From contig NC_052353.1 in assembly GCF_009727055.1 (NCBI RefSeq), positions 62,843,864 through 62,907,863 on the forward strand: a stretch of DNA of 64,000 nt, read 5' to 3'. This DNA comes from Benincasa hispida. Lineage: Eukaryota > Streptophyta > Magnoliopsida > Cucurbitales > Cucurbitaceae. The notes under the pieces were generated by a model, which did not search any database, was not told the DNA's origin, and saw nothing but the letters and a program-made list of their open reading frames with translations. Within the stretch, counting starts at the first letter, position 1. The number at the start of each line of letters is the position of its first letter. Of this stretch, positions 33,785 through 45,538 are shown one piece after another. The position numbers and the translations under genes were made by a program.

Positions 33785-35849
33785 TGTTGGGATTGGTGTT
33801 TTAATTCTCCCGGTGGTCTCGTAGTTTGTAAACATTTTGTACACACATTGTCATTAATAAAATAAATGTTATTTTATTTGCATTTACTCATATCCAATAA
33901 ACTAAGATCCGTGGTTATTTTATGTAACTTATGCATGTATGTGAGACATACAAGTGGATCATGACTTAAGTAATAACCTAAATGGTCTGTAATATAAGGA
34001 TAAAGGAGGGATACATTATCCTGGTGGCACTACGGATATGACCCACTTTGTAGATATTTACAAGTGTTGTAAAGTGCTACAAATGGTCTGATCTTGATCA
34101 TTCATGTGGAGACATGCGAGCGGCGGTGTCCTATACAAAGAGTTTGTATAAGACCAGACCACGAAATGATTAGTCTCTTTATATAACGTCGTCGATAATT
34201 TAGACTTACATTTCACTAAAATGACCATAGGTGACATGACCTTAATCCTAAGTGTGTTGGGAATTCCTACCTATGAGGGCAGTCCTTTTAATTAGTATGA
34301 GTGAGAGTGGCCAGATTGCCAACTCAACAAGCCTACCTTTTTTTAGATTCGTCTAATTGAAGAGCTGGGAACTTAGCTACACAAGATGGAATTTACTTAT
34401 TCTCCGAAGCATGGGTAAGTAGATAAATTGCTCACTTAAAGGCTAATTCCGGGTCTTGAACATAGTGGCCACACCTTCTCTTTGCAAGAGAGAACTCAGT
34501 CATAGTAGGACTATGACATTGTTTATTAAAGGAATCAGTGGTACTTAAGGAGTTAGATATAACTACAGGGGCAAAATGGTAAATTGGCCCAGTTGTACTT
34601 ATGAGTGATTTGTGAAGGGTTATCGCACTATTGATTGGCCATATGAACATAGAAATATATCTGTAGTCAGAAGAGTGCAGTTGTCGGTCTTTAGTGGAGT
34701 ACCTGACAGTTAATGGATAGTGAATCTCGTGACTAAAAAGCTTAGTCAGTTACTCACGTATCGTTGGAGCGTCAAGCTACAGGTCCATGAGGTTCCCTTG
34801 GTGGGTTTAAGTTAAGAACAAGATTTTGGGTTAGTTTAAAGTGTTCAAATTAACAAGAGAAAATTCAATTATATGTGATATAATTAGTGTGATATATTAT
34901 ATACATTAATTGGAGAAATTAATATAAATATGATTTATATTAAGTACCATAAAATAGAAAAAGAACTATGGTTTATATGTTTCATATGATGAAATATTAA
35001 AATTATAGGTTATAAATATAATATGATAAGTTGGTTATCATATTTATTNATTAAAATTATAGGTTATAAATATAATATGATAAGTTGGTTATCATATTTA
35101 TTTATAATATATTAATTATATGATAATTAATTCTTTTTCTGTAATGACCGATTTGAGTGGGACGTTATTGAAAGTTTTATGGTAACTGTGAGATAAAAGG
35201 AAAATTATTTTCCAAAATTAGAAGTTGATTCACTCGAAAGAATCTCAGGGAATAGGCTATCAAGTAAAAAGAGTTTTTACTAAGCGATAGTTGTTGAGAG
35301 TCTAAAGATCGAGCTAAGAGTTGACTATACGATAGTTACTCTTTTGATTATTGCTACACGATCGAGTAGCAAAGCCTATACGATAGGCTTCATCTTCTAA
35401 ACGATCAAGTACATCGTTTATAAGATAGACAGTGTTCTTATCTCCCACTTACTCGATTGTATACCTCATGTCTTCCTCAATCCAAGATCATACAGAGCCC
35501 ATAACTCCTGGATTCTCACACCGAGAATACCAAGGTAATACTTGTGGTAATGTTCCTATTTGTTCGTGAATGGAGTTGGACTCGATTGGGTTCGAGGTGC
35601 ATTCGGACGTTCGAGGAGGTCTTGTTCTGTTCGTTGTGTTCGAGTGCTGCTTTGGATGCATTGGAGATTAATCGAGGGATTGTTCTTCAAAGGTGGTATC
35701 CCTTGTATCCTCTTGTAGCATGCTGTAATTTCTATTGATGCATAATCTGTTCGTTTCCGATTATACTGTAATTGTTGTGTTCATTCTTTTTGGAATTTAG
35801 AACGATCCACTTCCATTGCTCATGGAGATCTCTATTTAGATTTCCTTCA
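33785..35849 (+). repeat. Element A 3' LTR
   Basis: 2065 bp from TGTTGGGATTGG to TTTCCTTCA, preceded by the purine tract AGGACAAGTGGGAAAT. The length is inflated by a 53-bp duplication around the N at 35049. It holds the conserved inverted repeat CTATACAAA..TTTGTATAAG near 34131-34153. Confidence 0.9.
34996..35102. repeat. 53-bp duplication around a single N (likely assembly artefact)
   Basis: 34996-35048 and 35050-35102 are identical and separated by one N. The other copies of this LTR (for example 9025-9100) have the segment once. Confidence 0.9.
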
Positions 35850-36440
35850 ATATGCTATGGTGTGTATTAGACTTGATATATGCAGTCAGTTTAATGAGTC
35901 ATTTCTTATCCAATCCAGGTACGACTCAATGGAAAGGAGTGAAATGGATCTTCAGGTACTTGCAGGGCACCTCGAAATTGAGTTTGTGTTATGGAGGTGG
36001 CAAACCTATACTTGAAGGCTATACTGATACGACATGATAGGTGATCTTGATAACAGAATGTCTACCTCAGGTTACGTGTTTACATTTTCAGGGGGACCTA
36101 TCTCATGGCAATCTAAGCTACAAAAATGCGTAGCATTGGTCAAAATTGAGGCAAAGTATATTGCAGCAGTGGAGACAAGCAATAGAATTTTATGGCTTAA
36201 AAAGTTCCTTCAAGAGTTAGGTTTAACTCAAAATGAATATGTAATATTTTATGGTAGTCAGTGCTATGGATTGGAGCAAGAATTCAATGTGTCATGCTCA
36301 TATCAAACACATTGACATCATATATCTTTGATTACAAGATGTAATTGAAGAGAAGAGAATGAATTTGAAAAAAATTCACCGACAAGAAAAGTGCAAATAT
36401 GTTGACTAAGTTAGTTCCTAAAAGAAAGGTTGAGTATTGT
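35850..36440 (+). pseudogene. Second copia family: RT end and RNase H
   Basis: Reads SLMSHFLSNPGTTQWKGVKW, RYLQGTSKLSLCYGG, then (after a frameshift) NRMSTSGYVFTFSGGPISWQ, LQKCVAL..IEAKYIAAVE and LWLKKFLQELGL. These are copia RNase H blocks of a family distinct from A. It starts abruptly at A's LTR end, so A inserted in this element (ATATG.TATGG, the YAMVC block, at the edge). The matching left portion was not found left of 8665. Confidence 0.8.
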
Positions 36441-36514
36441 AGTAAACTCTTCAGGATGAGGTTCAAGTGATCATGGTTATGATTGTGTCTTCCCTGTGTT
36501 GAGGAGATTATTGT

Positions 36515-37163
36515 GGGTATCCAGCCCACTTGTTGCACGAGCAAAAAATTATTTTCTTTTAAACTTGTGTTATGTAAGCCCAAAATGTTGGGTACATGTT
36601 TAGCCCAATTGCGGCTAATTTTTGGGTTAGCTCATCTTGAAAGCCCTAGGTTTTCCTTTATGTGATATGGGTATGATCTAAGGAGAAAGAGAGTGAAAAA
36701 ATACAAAAAAATGGAGAGAAACAGAAGGACACATTGACATTGGGTCTTGTTTTGAATGGTTGGATCATCGTTTGTAGCTAGTTTGTTTGTAATCATTGTT
36801 GAACAGTATCTCTAAAACTAGGTGTTTTTCAGTCCTTTTATCGGTCAAGTGTTGATCTCCTATATGTGAAAGTATCAGTGGGTAGTGAATCTTTGTATGA
36901 TCGATTTGGGTTCTTTTTCTCTCATATTTTCATAATAAAAAAAGTTGACAAGGTGGACTCATTACAAGTCTCGTGATTTTTACCCTTCACATCAAAGTGG
37001 TTTTCAAGTATAAATCGTGTGTGTTATTTATTTTTAGTCTTTTAAAATTTTATGGTTTATCGCTGTCCATTATTAGTTGATTGTTTGGTGATAACTTGGT
37101 GATTTATTTGTGGTGTACGGGTGTTATTTGTTTTTAGTCTTCCAAAATTTTGGGTCCTATCAA
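36515..37163 (+). repeat. LTR of the second copia family
   Basis: Begins TGTGGGTATCCAGCCCAC after a GAGGAGATTAT purine-rich tract and ends near TCCTATCA. The start and the reverse copy at 37640-38150 support it. The end is approximate. Confidence 0.6.
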
Positions 37164-37639
37164 GTTATTGCTAATTGATACTCATATTGGCTATATTCCA
37201 AAAATGTTTAATTCAAAAATACCACTGTTGAAGTCAGTTTCCAATTAAATCAGAAAAGAAAATATTCAAACTAACAAAATCGGAAAGATAACAAGAGATC
37301 GCTCCCAAATCTGGCAACTTGAAAATTTTGAAGAAGCCATTGCCTTCCTCGCTGGACCGGACCAAATGATTGTTTTATAAGTGAAGTAATCTGAGTTTCT
37401 TTAATTCACTATTAAGAAATAATCGACTTCTTTTGGCATCTTTTTATATATTTTTAGATTGGGAAGTTTTCTGAAAGCAACAATTTAACAGTTGTTCAAC
37501 TGAATTGATTTAACTTTCAATTTTATTATTAATTAAATCATGTACTATGTAATCTGTGATAAAATTCATATCATGAAAAATATTGTTAAAATTGAATGGT
37601 ATTCCTTACCTATGTAGTTGATAAATTGTTTTTTTAACG

Positions 37640-38150
37640 AATTATAGGTGGAAAACCCCTTCGATGTAAGAGTAAAAACTATGGGACTCCTCAACCCTTG
37701 TCAACTCCTAAAATTGAGGGGGAAAAAACCAAAATCAGTCCTACAAAGGTTCACTATCTACCAATACTTTCATACATAAAAAGATGAACACTTGAGATAG
37801 GATGAAAATCATCTAGTTTTACAGATTCTATTCGACAGCGATTACAAGCAAACCAAAGCTCCAAACAATGATTGAATCGTTCAAAACAAGATGCGTCCTG
37901 AACAAGATAACTAAATTTTAGCACGATTCAATGGTTCAAACTTTGGAAATCAACAACATCCGAACAACTGTCTTTCTCTTTGATTTTCTAGTTTTTTCAC
38001 TCTTCTTCTCTTAGGCCATCCCCATATCACATAAAAGAAAATTTAGGGCTTTCAAAATGAACCAATATGAAAAATTAACTCCAATTGGACTCACAAAACA
38101 CAAGTTTAAAATAAAATTTTGCTTGTGCAACAAGTGAGCTGGACATCCAT
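37640..38150 (-). repeat. Inverted copy of the second-family LTR
   Basis: The reverse complement contains TCACTTGTTGCAC.AGCAAAA, GAAAGCCCTA..TTTTC.TTTATGTGATATGG and AGTGAA.CTTTGTA, in the same order as 36525-36900. The two copies face each other across about 500-600 bp. Divergence is clear, so it is an old arrangement. Confidence 0.65.
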
Positions 38151-38825
38151 AACACAAATATATTTATAAGCTATAGATTATTGCATGATAATAAAAAAAA
38201 AAAAACAAAAATGAAACCTAATTTTGATGGAACTTTTTGTAGTACGCCATTGATGGATTGTTGTTCGAGTAATTTGATAGACTGACTTAAGAAATTGGGT
38301 CAAAATATTATTTGACCTGGTTTTTCGAAATAAGTTTTTACAACTCTTTAAAATTCTCTCTTCCATCTTCTTCCTCTAGACCTCTTCCTAGTATTTCATC
38401 TCTGATAACGACATGGCAACCGTTGCAACGAGTGGAATTGTTTCTACAATTTTTCTTTTCCATATGCCAACTGAACTAATTACAGAGGGGAAGATAGAGA
38501 AAGTGGGAAAAAAGAGAGTTAAAAAATGAGAAAAAAAAAAGAGAGCATAATTGAGAAAGTAAGCTTGAACGAGAGAAAATAATTCGAAAAAGTCGGTTAA
38601 ATTCTATTTTTCCAAATATTTGTAGACTATCTGTACAAATTTCCCTCTGTGTTCGGCCATTACTTAATGGGCTCCTCCCAATTGACCGAACTCAAGGAGA
38701 TCCAAAACAATCTTCATTTGGGCTTTTAAGTGATGATCAGCCCAGGCCCAAATTTACATCTTAGGCCCACAAAGAAATTTTATATTCCACATTGTAATTT
38801 TATATCAGAAGGGAGAAGAATTAAC
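38151..38825. other. Upstream region of the PGPP1-like gene
   Basis: AT-rich. No TATA box stands out. An in-frame ATG at 38730 would add 32 residues to the gene below. Confidence 0.4.
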
Positions 38826-41421
38826 ATGATAACGCACTCCATTTGTGCAGTTTCTCTGCCCAGTTGCTCTTCTTCTCGTTCGATTCCGTTCCACCAAACG
38901 CATCTCCCAAGAAAGAATACATCTTTTGCTTCCATTTCCCTTATCAGAAATTGTTCTCAGTTCAATGATTTATGCGTACACTCTTTTACACCAACTCCAG
39001 CAACCAGTTGCGGCAAAAACCACAACCCCAACAACGCCGAGCCCGATCCGAGTCGAAACCAGAGGCTTTTTCAGCAGTTCTACTTGTCTTTCAACTCCAA
39101 CAACGTCCCTGATAAAAACCCATCAACTAACAATCAGAAAGATCTGGGTCAAGAGGATCAGAACAGGGGCGTTAAAAAATCCAAGGGACTTTTCACAAAC
39201 ATGTGGTGGGTGAACCTGAAATCAGCAATAGGCCAGAGACTAAACATAGAAGGTATTGTTTCTTCTGCAGCTGTTATTACTAAGGACCGGCATTTGGCGC
39301 TTCCACATGTCGTTGTGCCTGATGTGAGGTACATTGATTGGGTTGAACTGCACAGGAGGGGATTCAAGGGCGTTGTATTTGATAAGGACAATACAATTAC
39401 AGCTCCTTACTGTTTGACAATTTGGGCACCTCTTAAATCCTCACTTGAACAGTGTAAATCTGTCTTTGGCCACAATGTAGCGGTGTTCAGTAACTCTGCT
39501 GGTAATATAGACTAAATTCATTAGCAATGTGCTTACTTTAACAACATTAATAGTTTGTTTTCTATTTCTTTCAATGTGAATATTTACCTTGACTTAATCT
39601 GGTGCTATAGGGCTTTGTGAGTATGATCATGATGGTTCAAAAGCTAAAGCGCTCGAGGGGTCGATTGGAATTAAAGTTATAAGGCATAGTGAGTTTGAAT
39701 TTTCCATCCTTAGTCCTACTTCTGTAACATATGCCTGCTCATGAAGAAATTTATAGCTGTTGCTGTAGACTAAAAAGCTTAGTGTGTAAACGCCATATTG
39801 CAAAACCACCAACTTTTAGCAGTAGAGAATTTGGACTTCGAGTTTTTGTCATCTCTTTCCATTTTATGGATGATAATTTGATATATCGTGCCAAAAATCT
39901 TTTGGTTTCTAAATAATGAACTAATGTTAGGGTCAATGCTAATAATGAATTCCACGATAAATATAGGCTATTGTATTACTTTTAATGCGTGTGGAAGGTT
40001 TTTGCTTTCTTTCTGCATAGTACATATAAAACATTGGTATGTATTTTGACCTAGGGGTGAAGAAACCTGCCGGTACAGCTGAAGAAATCGAGAAACACTT
40101 TGGTTTTACTTCTTCACAACTTATTATGGTAAGGATCAGCTGAACTGCTTGAATGCTTTGGTCTCTTGGGTTATTTATATAATTTAAAAGTGAAAATCCA
40201 TCTTTTCTCAGGTTGGTGATCGACCATTCACTGATATGGTTTTCGGGAATCGTAATGGTTTTTTAACTATTTTAACTGAACCCTTGAGTGTTTCTGGGGA
40301 GACATTTGTTGTTAGGCAGGTTTGGTTTTCCTTCTCTATTTTTTCCTTATATTTTATTCAGTCTATGTACGCAATAAATGGATTGTATTGGTTGAAAGTC
40401 ATACTTAATCTTTTTAGTACCTCAATTAAGTTTCTTTAATTGTTACTGTGTTATCATTGACACTCAAAAGTTGCTCTAAGAAGGTCATAAGCCAAGGTGG
40501 GATTGAAAATGGGGTGCTCAAGCGAAAGGGCTGTGGAAATATTGTCCCAACCTTTGATACCTACGTGTGTACTAGTAGTTTACACTGCATGGTCTGGGTC
40601 AGTTTAGGGATATTTTGTGGACTAACATGAAAATTCGGGTTGTTTAGTTCACCTACCCAAATAAACTGCATGCAACACTCAACACTACCCCTATGTTTTG
40701 GGATTGAGATGAGTTAGGTTATGGGGTTGGTGTAGAGATGTGGGACATTTGTTAACAATTTATGTTCCTTTATAGTTTTCGTCCTTTACTATATATATAT
40801 ATATATATATATTTCAAATTATTAGTTCTTGAGCCTTTCTAAGTAGTAAGCTAAAGTGTGTTGAAACCTAGCATCAGTAGTTTTGGCGATAGAGCCTTTG
40901 TATGTAGTAAATGTAAAGTGTGTTGTTTGGGAAGAGGCGCTTCTTGTGGCTCGGTGTGTGTGCTGATATGTTATGGAATATTGGGGGGAGAGAAATAATA
41001 TAGTGTTTAGGGGTGTGGAAAGGGATCCGAGTAAAAGAGTAAAAGTTGACCCAGATTGATACAAACATTCACCTGACACATTCCAATCCTTGGTTTGTGT
41101 TGGGTTCAATTTTTCTGAGTTTCCAGTTTACTTGAACAGCCGTAATACTCACCTTTTGGCATTTGATGTATGGTCTTTGATAACCAAGAATAATCGATGT
41201 CCTAATATGACTTTTGTTCCTCTACTTTATCAGTGTGCATTCATTTTACTATACAGACCATTGGAAATGCTAATCCATTGCTCACTCAATTCTGTGATTT
41301 TTGGTGATCGCAGGTAAGGAAATTAGAAGTATTCCTCTTGAACTGTTGGCTTAAGCAAGGAGTAAGACCCATTAGTCATCGCCTATTGCCAGACACTAAA
41401 CAGTGCATTAAAGATCTGTAA
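38826..41421 (+). CDS. PGPP1: YqeG-type HAD phosphatase, phosphatidylglycerophosphate phosphatase 1-like
   Basis: Predicted to remove the phosphate from phosphatidylglycerophosphate, making phosphatidylglycerol in plastids (and perhaps mitochondria), as known for Arabidopsis PGPP1. Exons are 38826-39501, 39611-39688, 40055-40128, 40212-40319 and 41314-41421, all with GT-AG borders and consistent phase. They give 1044 bp and 347 aa, close to the Arabidopsis length. The first ~80 residues are rich in Ser/Thr/Arg and poor in acids, like an organelle transit peptide. HAD motif I is FDKDNTIT (Asp186, Asp188), motif II is VFSNSAG (Ser/Asn near the exon 1 end), motif III is the KKPAG block (Lys254/255), and motif IV is VGDRPFTD (Asp279, Asp284). 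I chose the ATG at 38826 because the transit-like region starts there. The in-frame ATG at 38730 is an alternative. Intron 4 is ~1 kb with a TA microsatellite. Confidence 0.93.
40786..40812. repeat. TA microsatellite in intron 4 of the PGPP1-like gene
   Basis: A run of alternating T and A of about 24 bases within the intron. Confidence 0.8.
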
Positions 41422-41857
41422 CCTCTTTAGTATTTTTGAAAATTTTGCCCTGTAGATATTCATGAACGACTGAAAAGAAACATTCTTTTTGTCCACCATT
41501 CATTAGCTAATGGTATTAGCACCTGAGTTGAATATAATACATTGGTAAACCTTGTATTAGTGGATCGGCAACAATAATGAAATGTAGAAGGGTTTCTTAT
41601 TATGACATCTTGATGTCTGCTTTTGGAAAGAATCACAATTATGTAAATTATATGTTCTGATATCTAGAGCTTTTACATCCTCTTCAGTTTCAAGGAAGTG
41701 CATCTTCTTTGTACATAATTAGATTATGTTGCTTCAAAGGGTGAGCTTTCCTTGAGGATGCCTTCTGTTAACCCACACTCAGAATCGAAATGCTGATTTG
41801 CTGATGAATGCAACTTCTTTATAACTTTTGTTTTTTTTGACATAGAGAGTGATGAGC

Positions 41858-44435
41858 TTACATTTGGTGATCATTGGGACAAACGTCTGATTTTAGAGAA
41901 ATCTTCATTGGCATTCCTTGAGAAGGGACAGGCAGAGGATCCATTATGATTGGCTCATCTGGGTGAACTAAATTCCAATCATAACGAGTTACAACCAAGT
42001 GTATAAAGATGAGGATGTTCAATTTAGCCAGCTGGTAGCCTGCACAAGCTCTTGGCCCTCCTCCAAATGGAACATAGACATACTGGGAAACAGGTTCCTC
42101 AAATCTGCTTGGCTTGAAACTCAGTGGATCTTCAAAGTACTCTTCTTTGTAATGTGTTCCATATGTCGTCCACAAGACCTGCCACGCAACCAAAATGATT
42201 CGAGGTAAAACAATGGTCATTTCTGGACAAGAATTTGACTGCAGGGGTATAAACTGATGTAAAGAAGCAGCAAAAGAATTGATTGAAAATTTCACCTTCC
42301 ATCCTTCGGGAATGAAAAATCTCTCATATTCAATATCTGAAATGGCTTTCCTGAAAGAACCAAATATAGGGGGAAACAGTCTAATGCTCTCACGAGCTAC
42401 CTGCCAAGTATATTTCATCTTCTTTATATCTTCCATTGTCAAATTCTGGTTTGACCCCTTGCTTCTCGCAATGTCCGTTTGTTCTGTTTAGAAGTAAAAA
42501 CAACTTAATTCCTATTCAAACCAGTGAAATGATGTTCTGGCAACCATCAGAATAGTCGTTTTTGGTTGAATCAAAATTGCCTTCTGATGAAAAGAATATT
42601 GAAATGACACTCAACTCATTGATTTATTTTTGTCATGAAAAGATATTTGTGGCTGGTAATTATTCCAAAAAGGGGTGCGGAAAGCGACATATTTGTTTTT
42701 ATTTTAATAAAAAAGGGAATATCTACCGAATTGAACTGTTTGTGGTATTAGAATATAATTCAGAAGATTGAAGAATGAAAAGATTACCCTGGAGAAGAAG
42801 TGAGTAGCAGTTTGTGTGGTGAGCCAACATTTTGAAAGTCATGGCAATGGCAAAGGAGGTTGTATCATGAGCTGCAAAAACAAACAAAACAACATTGTCT
42901 ATGACTTCCATTTCACTGATTTCCCCTCTTATCATTGCTCTCACCATTCTTGAAAGCAATGACCCACATTCTTCTTCTTCTTCTAGCTTTCCTTCAATTC
43001 TCCTCCTCTTCTCTCTCACCACTTCCCTTAGCATTTTCTCTATCTCCAACCTTGCTTTCTTGGCTCTTGAAAACCTTGTACCTGGAAACCTGGGTCGAGA
43101 ATATTAACAAAAAATTAAGGTTCAGGTCTTTGATAACAATTTTATACTTTTTACCCATGTTATTCATGTTCCACCAATGTGTTAACCAATCAATCCAAAT
43201 TTTAAAAATTAAAACATATGGGTCTCATTTGATAATCATTTGGTTTTTTGTGTTTTTGAAAATTAAGCCTTTTTTCTCCAATTTTTTTACAATGGTTTGG
43301 AACTTCCTTAAATAGAGTTGAATTCTAGCCAAATTTAAAAAACAAAAATAAGTTTTTAAAAACTACTTCTTTTGGTTTCTAAAATTGTCTTAGTTTTCAA
43401 AAATATTGGTAAAATATAGATAATAATGCAAAAAATTTAGAGGTGGAAGACATGTTTATAAACTTGATTTTCAAAAACTAAAAATAAAAAACCAAATAGT
43501 TACATAACACTGTAGTTTTCAAAACTTAGCTTTTGTTTTTAACATTTGACTAAGAATTCAAATATTTACATAATAAAAGTAAATACCATAGCAAGAAAAT
43601 TGAGGAGAAACAAAGCATATGTTTAAAGCAGAAAACTCAAAAACCAAACCTTTATTAGATGGAACCTAAATTTATAATAATTCGTAACCTACCAAATAAA
43701 AACTTTTAGTTCAATAGTAATATAACATGTGATATCTCATCCAATATAACTCACAAACGATATTAGCTTCAATATAACCAATCAGCTTAATCTTGTAACA
43801 AACTACCTGATCGGTGGTGCAAAAACACCTTCCAAAACTCTCTCGAATGTCGTCAAGACACGTGGCTCCACTTTAATACCCATCAAACACTCGAACACTA
43901 CGGTAAATGTCAATACTTTAGCCGAGTGAAAGAGACCAATTGTGTCACGACCAACCCATTTAGTATCCAAATAAACCCTAATTGTAGTGAACAATTTAGG
44001 CATCATAACTTCAAGACTCGAAGTAGAAAGACTTGCAGCAATAAGACTACGCACAAATCTGTGGCTTTCACCTTGCTTTTGCATAATACATTCTTCACCC
44101 ATCAGCTGAACAGAGGCCGATGGCCATGAACTTACCACCAATTTAAACTCATTTGACAAGAAAAATCTATTGGCTTCAGCTCCATTTACAACCACTGTTG
44201 GAGATCCCATTAAGCTTGTTTTGAAGATTTTACCATATTTAGCAACTCGTGGCTCAACAAAGTCTTCAAACAATCTGTTTTTACTTTGGGCTCTGTAAAA
44301 AGCCATTGTTTCACCAATCCAAGGCAGACCCATTTGCCCAGGTGGTACATTTTTGCTTCTCTTCTTGCTTCTAATGACAAAAGCAATGGATATTATTAGC
44401 ATTGCAGCGAAAAAAGAGAGCATTTTTATTGTCAA
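41858..44435 (-). CDS. Cytochrome P450, CYP716-like (CYP85 clan), 4 exons
   Basis: Haem monooxygenase anchored in the ER. Relatives oxidise triterpenes or related terpenoids, and many are annotated as taxadiene 5-alpha-hydroxylase-like. The substrate here is unknown. Exons are 44435-43807, 43089-42788, 42483-42296 and 42178-41858. Introns are GT-AG and the phases fit: 1440 bp, 479 aa, full P450 length. An N-terminal membrane helix (residues ~5-22) is followed by the basic KKRSK and the hinge VPPGQMGLPWIGE. The I-helix oxygen motif is AAHDTT (residues 282-287), ExxR is E342-S-I-R345, the PxRF-type block is PSRF (396-399), and the haem loop is FGGGPRACAG with Cys418 as ligand. No stop or frameshift interrupts it. 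It converges with the PGPP1-like gene, with 436 bp between the stop codons. Confidence 0.93.
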
Positions 44436-45505
44436 TAGAAAGCAGCTAAATTTGTTTGAGCCTTATGTACTGAAGAATTTGAAAGAGAGAGAGATCACAT
44501 TTTGATAGAAGAAGATTTGATTGGTGTAGAAAGTCAACTAATCAGCATTGCTGTTTGGTTTATGTTTAAATTAATAAATGGTCAAATTCTTTCGATTGAA
44601 GTTGACGAAGAAACATGACTTTCATAACCAATTAAGTTATCGTATAGCTAGAATCGTGGGGTTTGCATGTGCATATAGAATATAAAATATATAACTATTT
44701 TGAACTACACTCATTTTTTTGTATTTTATTTTAATTATATAGTAAAAAAAAAAAGTAAAAATATTGAGAAAAAAAGAAAAAAAAGTTTTTCATGTTATAA
44801 ATTTGTGATTGAAAAAATGTGGATGACAAAAAGATGGGTACAATTCAGAATTACCTAACTTTTTCTTTCCTAATAAATTATGTATCTCTATTCTCCAAAA
44901 TAAGAACATTTGATTGAGATATATAATTCTAACTCTAGACCATAGTCAATGGTTTGAATTTCCTCCTTAATTATTGTAGTGCTATGGTTGCCTAAAGTAA
45001 GGCTCAAGCCTACTGGCGGACCCAAGTCCAAAGAGAAACTAAAACCTGCATAAGGGTCTATGCATCCCAAAATGAAAAATCAAATTCTTGTATACCTAGT
45101 CGACTAATCGAGCATGTGGAATGTTATTAAAGAAGAAATGATTGAGTCGAGGTCGCTCTAGTACTCTGCAACCTCGAGGGCCATACTTATTCTGACACCG
45201 TTGATATCGCACATATCCCCAAGTGAGAGTTAGAAGCTAGGCCTTATAAATAATCTCATACCAATCGCCTCAAGGGGTAGACAATCTCTTTGTGCTTAGT
45301 TGCAATAAATATTTCATGTACTAATTTAGTCTTTGGATTGTACTCAACTCAGCACCACATTGGTGTGAGTATACTCGTACACAGGTCAGTTCTAGTTACG
45401 TGTCTAGATCAGAGGAATTGGCTGGAGGACCGAGTAAAGTCTGCGTGTGAGTTTCCTGCACCAAGATGGCTACATTCTTGAGAAGCTTTCTCATTTGCCA
45501 AAATG

Positions 45506-45538
<33 letters not shown>

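Larger units (their letters stand above)
8665..35849 (+). mobile_element. Copia element A with ~2-kb LTRs, host of nested insertions
   Basis: Outer member of the nest. It is assembled from a truncated 5' LTR (8665-9861), primer site (9863-9876), leader (9877-12400), start of gag (12412-12574), integrase to reverse transcriptase (20077-21685), RT end to RNase H (32814-33674), polypurine tract (about 33768-33784) and a full 3' LTR (33785-35849). The gaps are ATH-1 (12575-20076) and copia B (21686-32808, TSD CTAAG). Removing B rejoins the pol frame between KK.CPK and KTPREVEE. The region between gag and integrase, about 1.5 kb in relatives, is missing, so ATH-1's arrival or later recombination deleted it. 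The 3' LTR ends CTTCA and is followed by ATATG. The matching left duplication is lost with the truncated 5' LTR. Many stops make it inactive. Confidence 0.85.

Noticed and set aside
38730..38825. N-terminal extension of the PGPP1-like protein from the upstream ATG
   Set aside because: The 32 extra residues look unlike a transit peptide start. The downstream ATG gives the usual family length. Not excluded.
42895..43315. Plus-strand frames over the P450 exon 2 and intron 1
   Set aside because: Antisense to a well-supported exon and to AT-rich intron sequence.
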